DNA from: Hyphomicrobium sp.
GTDB taxonomy: Bacteria; Pseudomonadota; Alphaproteobacteria; Rhizobiales; Hyphomicrobiaceae
DNA: 64,000 nucleotides
Reading direction: 5' to 3'
NCBI GenBank assembly: GCA_022843145.1
Contig: JALHOF010000013.1
Location: 1 to 64,000 of the forward strand
Shown here: positions 19,304-26,505 of the stretch, one piece after another
Numbering within the stretch: the stretch's first letter is position 1
Layout of the letters: each line of letters begins with the position of its first letter
Made by a program: the position numbers and the translations under genes
The notes under the pieces: generated by a model
What the model was told of the DNA's origin: nothing
Database searches by the model: none
Seen by the model: the letters and a program-made list of their open reading frames with translations, nothing else

Positions 19304-20227
19304 TCAACCCCGGCCATCGAGCAGGCGGCGCGCTGCGGCTATTATAGACTTCGCGTCGATGCCGAGCGCCGCACGCAGAAATTCAGTGCTGCCGCAGCGC
19401 TCCGGATAGGCCAGGTTCACAGCGACATGCAGGTGGCGATTGCCGCGCCCGTTCGTCGCCAGCAGGCGCAACATGCCGAGTTCCAGGGGACCTCCGACAT
19501 AACCCTCGAATACGCTGACCACCGGTTGCGATCCGACCAGATCCGCGACCGGCACCATCGGAAACGGATGCAAAAGCGGCACGCTGATAACCCGCGCGCT
19601 CACCCCCGCCTCAGACAACTCCATGGCCGCGGCGAGGCATTCGTTGACGGAGGGACCGCTGGCGACAAAAGCTATGTCGCTCCCCGCCCGGACTTCATAG
19701 GCCGCTTCGCCCGGTGTCACCCGTTCCGGCACCACATAGGCCGTGCCATTCTCGCGCGGCACGCGCAGGTAGACCGCGCGCTCCTCCGCAATCAGCATCT
19801 CATGCATCAAGCCGAGTTCCGCTTCGTTTCCGGGGCTGGCGATGATCATATTCGGTAGCGTCGCCAGGATCGCGGCATCCTCGAGCGAGTGATGCGACGC
19901 CCCGAGCGAGCCGTACGACAGTCCCGCGCCCACGCCGACCAGCCGCACCCGGCGCCGGGGATAGCAGATATCGTTGCGGATCTGCTCGTAGCAGCGTGCC
20001 GTGACGAAGGGGGCAATCGTATAGACGTAGGGCAGGAAGCCGCAGGCCGCCAGTCCACCCGCCATGGTCATCATGTTCGCTTCGGCGACGCCTGCGTTGA
20101 TAAACCGGGGTCCGATGCTCGCCTGCAGCGGCTCCACCACCGAGAAGCCGAGATCGCCGGTCATGAACAGGACGTCGGGATCGGATGCCGCGTGAGCGCC
20201 GATCAAGGCCATCAGCTTGTTGCGCAT
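19304..20227 (-). CDS. Transketolase C-terminal (pyrimidine-binding) subunit
   Basis: The 307-aa protein carries the Pyr domain and C-terminal domain of split transketolases: GDLGFSVVEP, the catalytic-type Glu in NAGVAEANM (this Glu activates thiamine diphosphate) and the HHSLEDAAIL stretch. It needs the N-terminal subunit encoded 13 bases upstream. Split pairs like this in sugar clusters are thought to transfer a two-carbon ketol unit to a sugar nucleotide. The frame is open further upstream, but that part is the shadow of the N-terminal subunit gene. The first real ATG is at 20227. Confidence 0.88.
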   Translation of the reverse strand: MRNKLMALIGAHAASDPDVLFMTGDLGFSVVEPLQASIGPRFINAGVAEANMMTMAGGLAACGFLPYVYTIAPFVTARCYEQIRNDICYPRRRVRLVGVGAGLSYGSLGASHHSLEDAAILATLPNMIIASPGNEAELGLMHEMLIAEERAVYLRVPRENGTAYVVPERVTPGEAAYEVRAGSDIAFVASGPSVNECLAAAMELSEAGVSARVISVPLLHPFPMVPVADLVGSQPVVSVFEGYVGGPLELGMLRLLATNGRGNRHLHVAVNLAYPERCGSTEFLRAALGIDAKSIIAAARRLLDGRG

Positions 20228-20240
20228 GCCCGCCGCTCTC

Positions 20241-21038
20241 TCATGACAGGAGATCCTCGGGCTTTGCCGGGTGGTAATGCGAGGCGACCGTGTTTTCGAT
20301 GCGCGCGATACCTTTGCCCTTGACCGTATCGGCGATGACGACATGCGGACGCTCGTCGCCGCGGTCCGCGATGGCGCGATCCAGCGCATCGAGATCGTGC
20401 CCATCGACGCGTGTGACGCGCCAGCGAAACGCCTGCCATTTGTCCGCGAACGGTTCGAGATCGAGCACGTCGCGTGTCGCGCCGATACTCTGGATCTTGT
20501 TGCAGTCGATGATGGCGGTAAGCGGCGACAGCTTGTGATGTCCGGCAAACAGGGCCGCCTCCCACGTCGTGCCTTCATCGCACTCGCCGTCCGACAGGAT
20601 GCAGAAGACGCGACCCGGCCAGCCGCGCAGCCGATAGCCGAGTGCGTATCCGGCTGCCAGCCCGAGGCCGTGGCCGAGAGAGCCGGTGCTGGCGTCGATA
20701 GCGGGCACCTTGTCGTTGACGGTGACATGGCCCCACAGGTCGCTGTCGTCCTGTAGATAGCGCTCGAGCAGCGACGGATCGAGCAGCCCGTGTGCCTCGA
20801 AGGTGGCGTAGCAGGCCATCGCCGCATGCCCCTTGGAGAAAACCAGTCGGTCGCGCGTGCGGGCCGACGCCGTGGACGGCGAGATGTCGCTCGCCGAAAG
20901 CACGGCATCGAGGATTTCGACGACACTCAGCGACGAGCCCAGATGCGCTGACCGGAACGCGTGCGATAAGCCGATGATGCGCCGGCGCACGGCATGGCAG
21001 CGGGCGCTCCGGCCGCTCGCATCGTCACGCGCGATCAT
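20241..21038 (-). CDS. Transketolase N-terminal (TPP-binding) subunit
   Basis: The 265-aa protein has the thiamine diphosphate/Mg motif SDGECDEGTTWEA followed by the metal-binding NKIQ about 28 residues later. The phosphate-binding HLGSSLS and SKGHA motifs of transketolases are also present. It ends after the PP domain, so it is half of a split enzyme. The chosen ATG at 21038 overlaps the rfbF stop (ATGA), which indicates a coupled operon; an upstream ATG at 21074 lies inside rfbF and is less likely. It acts with the adjacent C-terminal subunit. Confidence 0.88.
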   Translation of the reverse strand: MIARDDASGRSARCHAVRRRIIGLSHAFRSAHLGSSLSVVEILDAVLSASDISPSTASARTRDRLVFSKGHAAMACYATFEAHGLLDPSLLERYLQDDSDLWGHVTVNDKVPAIDASTGSLGHGLGLAAGYALGYRLRGWPGRVFCILSDGECDEGTTWEAALFAGHHKLSPLTAIIDCNKIQSIGATRDVLDLEPFADKWQAFRWRVTRVDGHDLDALDRAIADRGDERPHVVIADTVKGKGIARIENTVASHYHPAKPEDLLS

Positions 21039-21808
21039 GCCCACAGCTTCCACCGCGCCCTGCCGGACGACCATTCTCCCTCGAGGAACGTCTTGTCGCG
21101 CAAGGTGTCCATGGCGTGCCAGAACCCGGGGTGCCGATAGGCGAAAAGCTTGTTGTCTCGCGACAGCGCTTCGAGCGGCCCATGTTCCCAGATCGTACTG
21201 TCGCCGGCGATCAGGTCGATGACATCCGTGGACAGGATGAAGAACCCGCCGTTGATGAACCCGCCTTCGCCTTCGGGTTTCTCCTTGAACGCCACGACGC
21301 GATCGCCTGTGACGCTCAGCGCACCGAACCGCTTGGCGGGATGGACGGCGGTGACGGTCGCGAGCCCCCCGTGCGCCTCGTGAAACCGTATTGTCGCCGG
21401 CACGTCGATGTCGGCAAGTCCATCGCCATACGTCAGCGCGAAGGTCTTTTCGCCTGCAAGATGATGCCGCACGCGAGCGATGCGGCCGCCGGTCTGCGTT
21501 TGGTCGCCCGTGTCGACCAGCGTCACCCGCCAGGGCTCCGCACTCCGCCGATGCACCGTCATGCTCTCGCGCTGGAGATCGAACGTGACGTCCGACATAT
21601 GCAAGGCGTAGTTCGCGAAGTATTCTTTGATCAGATAGCCCTTATAGCCGAGGCACACGATGAAGTCGTTGATGCCCCAGTGCGAATAGATCTTCATGAT
21701 ATGCCACAAGACCGGCATGCCGCCGATTTCCACCATCGGCTTCGGACGCACGACGGTCTCTTCTGAAAGGCGGGTGCCCAGTCCGCCTGCGAGTATCACG
21801 ACCTTCAA
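21035..21808 (-). CDS. rfbF: Glucose-1-phosphate cytidylyltransferase
   Basis: The enzyme makes CDP-glucose from CTP and glucose-1-phosphate. The 257-aa product has the nucleotidyl transferase signature LAGGLGTRLSEETVVRPKPM at its N-terminus and the GDGLADID metal-binding segment, and the length is that of RfbF. The start is a TTG at 21808 preceded by GGAGGGG; upstream ATG codons would add unrelated residues before the first strand. It heads an operon of overlapping genes: rfbF, transketolase N, transketolase C, SDR, membrane protein. Confidence 0.92.
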   Translation of the reverse strand: MKVVILAGGLGTRLSEETVVRPKPMVEIGGMPVLWHIMKIYSHWGINDFIVCLGYKGYLIKEYFANYALHMSDVTFDLQRESMTVHRRSAEPWRVTLVDTGDQTQTGGRIARVRHHLAGEKTFALTYGDGLADIDVPATIRFHEAHGGLATVTAVHPAKRFGALSVTGDRVVAFKEKPEGEGGFINGGFFILSTDVIDLIAGDSTIWEHGPLEALSRDNKLFAYRHPGFWHAMDTLRDKTFLEGEWSSGRARWKLWA

Positions 21809-21913
21809 AAACCCCTCCAGCGTCGGCAGCCCTGGCGATATGCAATATTCAACCACATACCACGCCGACGGCACCGGCCGAAAGGTCGTCAGCACACGTT
21901 AACCGGGTTAACT

Positions 21914-24364
21914 TCAGCCATCGATCGATACGAAGCGTAGCCTCAGCGCGTTGGCGATCACGCTCACCGACGACAGCGACATGGCTGCTGCCGCGACGAT
22001 GGGCGACAGCAGGATCCCCAGCACCGGATAGAGCACGCCCGCCGCGATCGGCACGCCTGCCGCATTGTAGGCGAACGCGAACACGAGGTTCTGGCGGATG
22101 TTGCGCATCGTCGCCACCGAGAGCCGTCGCGCGCGTGCGAGCCCGGCGAGGTCGCCGCCGACCAGCGTCACCCCCGCGCTCTCGATCGCGATGCCGCTGC
22201 CCGTGCCCATTGCGATCCCGACGTCGGCGGCGGCCAGCGCGGGTGCGTCGTTGATCCCGTCCCCGGCCATCGCCACGACGCGACCTTCGGATTTGAGCCG
22301 CTGGATATAGCGCGCCTTGTCGTCGGGCAGCATGCCGCCCTCGAATTCGGTGATCCCGAGTTGCCGGGCGACATGCGCGGCGCTGCCCGGTACGTCCCCC
22401 GTCAGCATCACGACGCGCACGCCCAGCGCGCGCAACGACGTGATGGCTGCGGACGCCGCGTCCTTGATGCGGTCGGCGACGGCGATCATGGCGGCTGGCA
22501 CGCCGTCGATGACGACATACACCGGCGTAGTGCCGGCGGCGTGGTCGGCTGCAAGCGCGTCGAGCCCCGCCGTTTCGATCCCGGCGTCACCGAGAAACCG
22601 GCGGTTGCCAACCAGCATGCGGCGTCCGCCGACGAGGGCCGAGACGCCCTTGCCAGCGGTTGCGACCACGTCCGAAGGCTCGTCGAGCGTGAGGCCTCGT
22701 TGCTCCGCCTCCGCGAGCACGGCGAGCGCCAAGGGATGCTTGCTCGACCGCTCGACGCTCGCGGCGAGCCGCAGCACGTCGGACACGTCGAACCCCGGGA
22801 GCGTGTGGATCGACGCCACCGCAGGCCGGCCCTCGGTCAGCGTTCCGGTCTTGTCGACGATGAGGGTGTCGACCGTCTCGAAGCGTTCCAGCGCATCGGC
22901 CGAGCGGAACAGCACGCCCGACGCCGCGCCGCGTCCGAGCCCGACCATGATCGACATCGGCGTCGCGAGGCCGAGCGCGCACGGGCAGGCAATGACCAAG
23001 ACGGACACGGCCGCCACGAGCGCGTAGGCAAATCGCGGCTCCGGGCCGAACTGCCACCACGCCAGGAACGCCAGCACGGCCGCCGCGACGACCAGCGGCA
23101 CGAACCATCCGGCCACGCTGTCGGCCAGCCTTTGCACCGGCGCGCGGCTCCTTTGCGCCTCCGAAACGGACTGCACGATGCGGGCCAGCAAGGTGTCGCG
23201 CCCGACCTTTTCGGCCCGCATCACGAACCCGCCGCTGCCGTTGATCGTGCCCCCGATCACCGCATCGCCTGTCGATTTCGCGGCCGGCATCGGCTCGCCC
23301 GTGACCATCGATTGGTCGATCTGGGTCACGCCCTCGACAATGATGCCGTCGATCGGCACCGTGTCGCCGGGACGCACCCGCAGACGGTCCCCGACATCGA
23401 TGGCGTCGAGCGCAACCTCCTCGTCGCCGCCGCTCACTCGAACACGCAGCGCGCGCTCGGGCGCAAGCTTCAGCAGCGAACGGATCGCGTCGCCGGTCTG
23501 CTCGCGCGCTTTCAGTTCCAGCACCTGACCCAGCAGCACGAGCACGGTGATGACCGCTGCCGCCTCGAAGTACACCGGCGGCCCGCCCGGGAGATCGCGC
23601 AAGGCCGGCGGAAACAGACCGGGCAGCAATGTGGCCACGAGGCTGTAACCCCATGCCGTCATCGTCCCGAGTGCGATCAGCGTGAACATGTTGAAGTTGC
23701 GCGTGCGCAGCGATGCCCAGCCGCGTTCGAGGAACGGCCATCCCGCCCACAGCACAACCGGCGTCGCGAGCACGAGCTGGATCGCCTTCGACCAACTCGG
23801 CGCAATCAGATCGTGGCCGCCCATCACGTGCCCGCCCATCTCGAGCATGAACACCGGCAGCGTGAATGCGAGCCCGATGCCCAGCCGCCGCTTGAAATCG
23901 ACGAACTCCGGATTGGGAGCGGCGTCGAGCGACACCATCTCCGGCTCCAGCGCCATGCCGCACTTCGGACACGTGCCGGGGCCGATCTGGCGAACCTCCG
24001 GACACATCGGACAGATGTAGGCGGCGTCAGGGTCGGCTGCTGCTGTTGCGGGCCGGCTCTCGGGTGGCGACAGATAACGCTGCGGATCGGCCAGGAATTT
24101 GGTCCGGCAGCTCGCGCAGCAGAAATAGTATGTTTTGCCGTCGTGCTCGGCTGAATGCTTCGCGGTCGCGATCACCACGCTCATGTTGCACACCGGGTCG
24201 GTCGCCGACGCCGTATGCGGCACCCCGCTGGCGGGCGCATCATGCGACGCACCTCCGCAACAAGACGAACCACCTGCCGTTTCGCTTATCTTTGGCGTCG
24301 AGGCTGCGCGCGCGGGGGCCGCGGTGCGGGGAGCAGGCGTTTGCTTCTTGAACAGGTCCGACAT
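21914..24364 (-). CDS. copA: Copper-translocating P1B-type ATPase with YHS and heavy-metal-binding N-terminal domains
   Basis: An 816-aa inner-membrane ATPase that exports Cu(I). From the N-terminus it has: a Cys motif SSCCGG (about 33-38), a YHS/TRASH domain (DPVCNMS ... FCCASC, about 55-95), a short metal-binding segment (YICPMCPE ... CPKCGM, about 115-140), then the P-type core. The core has actuator TGEP, transport motif CPC in the sixth helix (IACPCALG), phosphorylated Asp in DKTGTLTEG, SSKHPLAL and GDGINDAPAL. All key residues are present. It is divergent from the csoR gene and shares the operator with it. The upstream frame to 24484 overlaps the operator and is not translated start-wise. 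Confidence 0.93.
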   Translation of the reverse strand: MSDLFKKQTPAPRTAAPARAASTPKISETAGGSSCCGGASHDAPASGVPHTASATDPVCNMSVVIATAKHSAEHDGKTYYFCCASCRTKFLADPQRYLSPPESRPATAAADPDAAYICPMCPEVRQIGPGTCPKCGMALEPEMVSLDAAPNPEFVDFKRRLGIGLAFTLPVFMLEMGGHVMGGHDLIAPSWSKAIQLVLATPVVLWAGWPFLERGWASLRTRNFNMFTLIALGTMTAWGYSLVATLLPGLFPPALRDLPGGPPVYFEAAAVITVLVLLGQVLELKAREQTGDAIRSLLKLAPERALRVRVSGGDEEVALDAIDVGDRLRVRPGDTVPIDGIIVEGVTQIDQSMVTGEPMPAAKSTGDAVIGGTINGSGGFVMRAEKVGRDTLLARIVQSVSEAQRSRAPVQRLADSVAGWFVPLVVAAAVLAFLAWWQFGPEPRFAYALVAAVSVLVIACPCALGLATPMSIMVGLGRGAASGVLFRSADALERFETVDTLIVDKTGTLTEGRPAVASIHTLPGFDVSDVLRLAASVERSSKHPLALAVLAEAEQRGLTLDEPSDVVATAGKGVSALVGGRRMLVGNRRFLGDAGIETAGLDALAADHAAGTTPVYVVIDGVPAAMIAVADRIKDAASAAITSLRALGVRVVMLTGDVPGSAAHVARQLGITEFEGGMLPDDKARYIQRLKSEGRVVAMAGDGINDAPALAAADVGIAMGTGSGIAIESAGVTLVGGDLAGLARARRLSVATMRNIRQNLVFAFAYNAAGVPIAAGVLYPVLGILLSPIVAAAAMSLSSVSVIANALRLRFVSIDG

Positions 24365-24427
24365 GGCGATCACTCTTTCCAGCGGAGGACGGCGCTCGAT
24401 GAGCATCGAGCAAGCCGCCAGCGCCGG

Positions 24428-24456
24428 TTGACACCTATACCCCCATGGGGTATCCG
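24428..24456 (+). promoter_or_regulatory. Predicted csoR promoter
   Basis: A perfect -35 hexamer TTGACA (24428-24433) is followed after 17 bases by TATCCG (24451-24456), a weak -10. Transcription would begin at about 24462, at or within the first codons of csoR, so the mRNA may be leaderless. The CsoR palindrome fills the spacer. Confidence 0.55.
24437..24453. promoter_or_regulatory. CsoR operator
   Basis: ATACCCCCATGGGGTAT is a perfect inverted repeat with 7-bp arms (ATACCCC/GGGGTAT) and a 3-bp centre. It matches the known CsoR operator pattern of G/C runs flanked by TA-rich ends. It lies between the divergent copA and csoR genes and overlaps the promoter spacer, so apo-CsoR would repress csoR and probably copA, with Cu(I) releasing it. 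Confidence 0.8.
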
Positions 24457-24459
24457 TCA

Positions 24460-24738
24460 ATGATGCGCGAAACCACTCGGACATCCTGCCGCAAACGGCT
24501 CAATCGCATCGAAGGACAGGTGCGCGGACTAGTGCGCATGGTCGACGAGGATCGCTACTGCATCGACATCGTGACTCAGATCGCGGCCGTTCGCGCCGCT
24601 TTGAAACGTGTCGAGCTGGAGGTCATGCGTGACCATGTCGGCCATTGTGTACGCCACGCCATGACCTCGGGCAGTGCGCAAGATCAAGAACAGAAAATCG
24701 ACGAACTGATCGACGTGCTTGCGCGCCGGGACGGTTGA
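24460..24738 (+). CDS. csoR: CsoR-family copper-sensing transcriptional repressor
   Basis: The 92-aa all-helical protein has the DUF156 pattern (RLNRIEGQVRGL) and the Cu(I) ligand set C34, H59, C63. The spacing of 25 and 4 residues is the same as C36/H61/C65 in Mycobacterium CsoR, so it senses copper rather than formaldehyde or nickel. An ATG at 24445 is in frame but sits inside the operator, so ATG 24460 or 24463 is preferred. No Shine-Dalgarno precedes them, which fits a leaderless transcript. It controls the divergent copper ATPase. Confidence 0.88.
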   Translation: MMRETTRTSCRKRLNRIEGQVRGLVRMVDEDRYCIDIVTQIAAVRAALKRVELEVMRDHVGHCVRHAMTSGSAQDQEQKIDELIDVLARRDG

Positions 24739-24749
24739 ACCGGACGCCT

Positions 24750-25841
24750 TCAAGCGGCGGGATTGCCGTCCGTCTCCGCGCCGGGCACCCGATTGCGGCG
24801 TTCGCGTTCTTCGAGCGCCCGCATCAGCACGGTACGCACCGCATCCAAGTCGCGCAGATGCACGTCGGTCTGAGGACGCGCGATGGCGAGACCCGCGGCA
24901 TTCAATCCCGACACCACGCGGCTGCGCAGATCGGATTCCGCTGCCCCGACCTGGCTCACATCCGACACCGCCCCGCGCACCGTGAACTGCAACGCGCTCG
25001 CGCCGATGTCCTCGAAGGCCACCGACGGCGCGGGCGTGGTGGCGAGGAGGGGACAGGCCGCGGCGGCGGCTTCGAGCGCGGCCGTGACGCGCTGCGGCTC
25101 GGCCGAATGCGCGACGCCGACCCGGACCACCGCCGTGCCTCCGGAGTGGTAGGGGGTCAAGTTCGAGACCGCGTTCAGGATCAGGTCGGCGTTCGGGATG
25201 AAGACGCTCGCCTTGTCGGCCGTCTCGATCACCGTGGCCCGCACCGAGATGCGACTGACACGCCCCTTGATGCCTTTGACCTCGACCCAATCGCCCACCT
25301 TCACCGGACGTTCCGCCAGCAGAATGAGCCCGGACACGAAATTATTGATGATCGACTGGAGGCCGAAGCCGATGCCGACGGAGAGCGCTCCAGCGACGAT
25401 GGCGACATTCGTGATGTCGAGGCCGGCGACCGAGAGCGCCGTCAGCGCGGCGAGTGTGAAGCCGGCATAGCCGACGGCTGTATCGATCGAATGCGCAGCA
25501 CTCGGCTCCATGCGCTTCGGGTCGAGAACTGTCGCCGACAGCCAACGCCGCAGGATTCGGAACGCGACGATCAGCGCCGCGAAAAGTATGATCGCCGTGA
25601 TGAGCCGGGCCGGCGCCAGCTTCCAGGTTCCGATTTCGATCGTCTGGAACAGGGGGCCGACCCAATCGCGCCATCCGCTCATGTCGGGCGCTGGCTGCGC
25701 CGAGCCGGGCGCGACGCCGAGCGCCAGGGTCATCGCCATGCCGAGCCCCGCAGCGCGAACGTACCGCCGGAACCGCGATCCCGCCGGCTCGTGATGGACC
25801 ACCTGCTTGGGGTTGGACCGCCGCATCGGCAAGGCCGTCAA
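24750..25841 (-). CDS. MscS-family mechanosensitive ion channel
   Basis: A 363-aa inner-membrane protein with a likely signal/anchor helix at about residues 30-48 and three further helices. The pore-lining third helix and beta-domain signature is the VGIGFGLQSIINNFVSG segment followed by ERPVKVGDWVEV. The cytoplasmic beta and alpha-beta domains complete the MscS core. The channel opens under membrane tension to release solutes. The start overlaps the end of the FliO-like gene by four bases (ATGA), so it is cotranscribed with that gene. Confidence 0.85.
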   Translation of the reverse strand: MTALPMRRSNPKQVVHHEPAGSRFRRYVRAAGLGMAMTLALGVAPGSAQPAPDMSGWRDWVGPLFQTIEIGTWKLAPARLITAIILFAALIVAFRILRRWLSATVLDPKRMEPSAAHSIDTAVGYAGFTLAALTALSVAGLDITNVAIVAGALSVGIGFGLQSIINNFVSGLILLAERPVKVGDWVEVKGIKGRVSRISVRATVIETADKASVFIPNADLILNAVSNLTPYHSGGTAVVRVGVAHSAEPQRVTAALEAAAAACPLLATTPAPSVAFEDIGASALQFTVRGAVSDVSQVGAAESDLRSRVVSGLNAAGLAIARPQTDVHLRDLDAVRTVLMRALEERERRNRVPGAETDGNPAA

Positions 25842-26194
25842 TCGCCGGCGGCCTGGCCAAACGTCCGCGCGGGCCGGGTGTAGACGGCGGTCGGGCCCTC
25901 GACGACTTCAGCGCCGCGCGACCGCTTCTGGCCGATGCCCGTTTCGATGACCACGTCGACCGGACCGCCGGTCATGATCAAATGCTCGACGTCGTCGCGG
26001 CGGATCAGGACGAGCCGGCGGCGGCCGTCGAGCGTCGATTGCTCGACGACGTCGATCCGCCGCTCTGGCTTCGGTCCGAACAGACCGCCCGTCGCGGAGC
26101 CGCCGTTGAGATAGCCGCGCAGAAACAGCGCGCCGCCGACGAGGGCGCCGGCCAACACGAGCGCCAACAGCAGGTAGCTCAAAACATCCCACAT
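25838..26194 (-). CDS. FliO-like membrane protein
   Basis: The 118-aa protein has one N-terminal transmembrane helix (about residues 5-27). A cytoplasmic domain follows that reads RRLVLIRRDDVEHLIMTGGP, the pattern of FliO/MopB proteins that assist the flagellar export gate. No other flagellar gene is present in the window, so the export role is uncertain. In this group such proteins often stand alone near cckA. It is translationally coupled to the downstream MscS gene. Confidence 0.6.
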   Translation of the reverse strand: MWDVLSYLLLALVLAGALVGGALFLRGYLNGGSATGGLFGPKPERRIDVVEQSTLDGRRRLVLIRRDDVEHLIMTGGPVDVVIETGIGQKRSRGAEVVEGPTAVYTRPARTFGQAAGD

Positions 26195-26505
26195 TTTTTC
26201 TCACACGGCCGCGGCCGCGCTCCCTTCGAGATCGTGTCCCATGCCACCCCCCAGGGTTGGCGTGGCCCGGGGGCTGGCTTGGCCCCGGAGTATGACTTCG
26301 GCAGTCGCAGCCGGCGGCGCGGTTTGGCGCCCCTGACGGCAAGTTCAGCCGATTTTAACATTAATCATCGAACTGTTGAGGCACGGCCCGGTTTGGAGCA
26401 GGCACTGCGGACATGTTTTGCACGATCTGCAACCCGAACCGAGCCAACGTCAAGGGCACCCCGTCGGGGCGCCTGCGCAAGTGTTAGTATCCGAGTCTCG
26501 CGTCG

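Noticed and set aside
20227-20926. Open upstream extension of the transketolase C-terminal subunit, suggesting a 540-aa protein
   Set aside because: The added part is an out-of-frame shadow of the N-terminal subunit gene, Arg/Ser-rich and without motifs; the real start is the ATG at 20227.
26340-26380. TTAACATTAAT upstream of cckA as a CtrA binding site
   Set aside because: The spacing between TTAA and TAAT halves is too short for the TTAA-N7-TTAA consensus.
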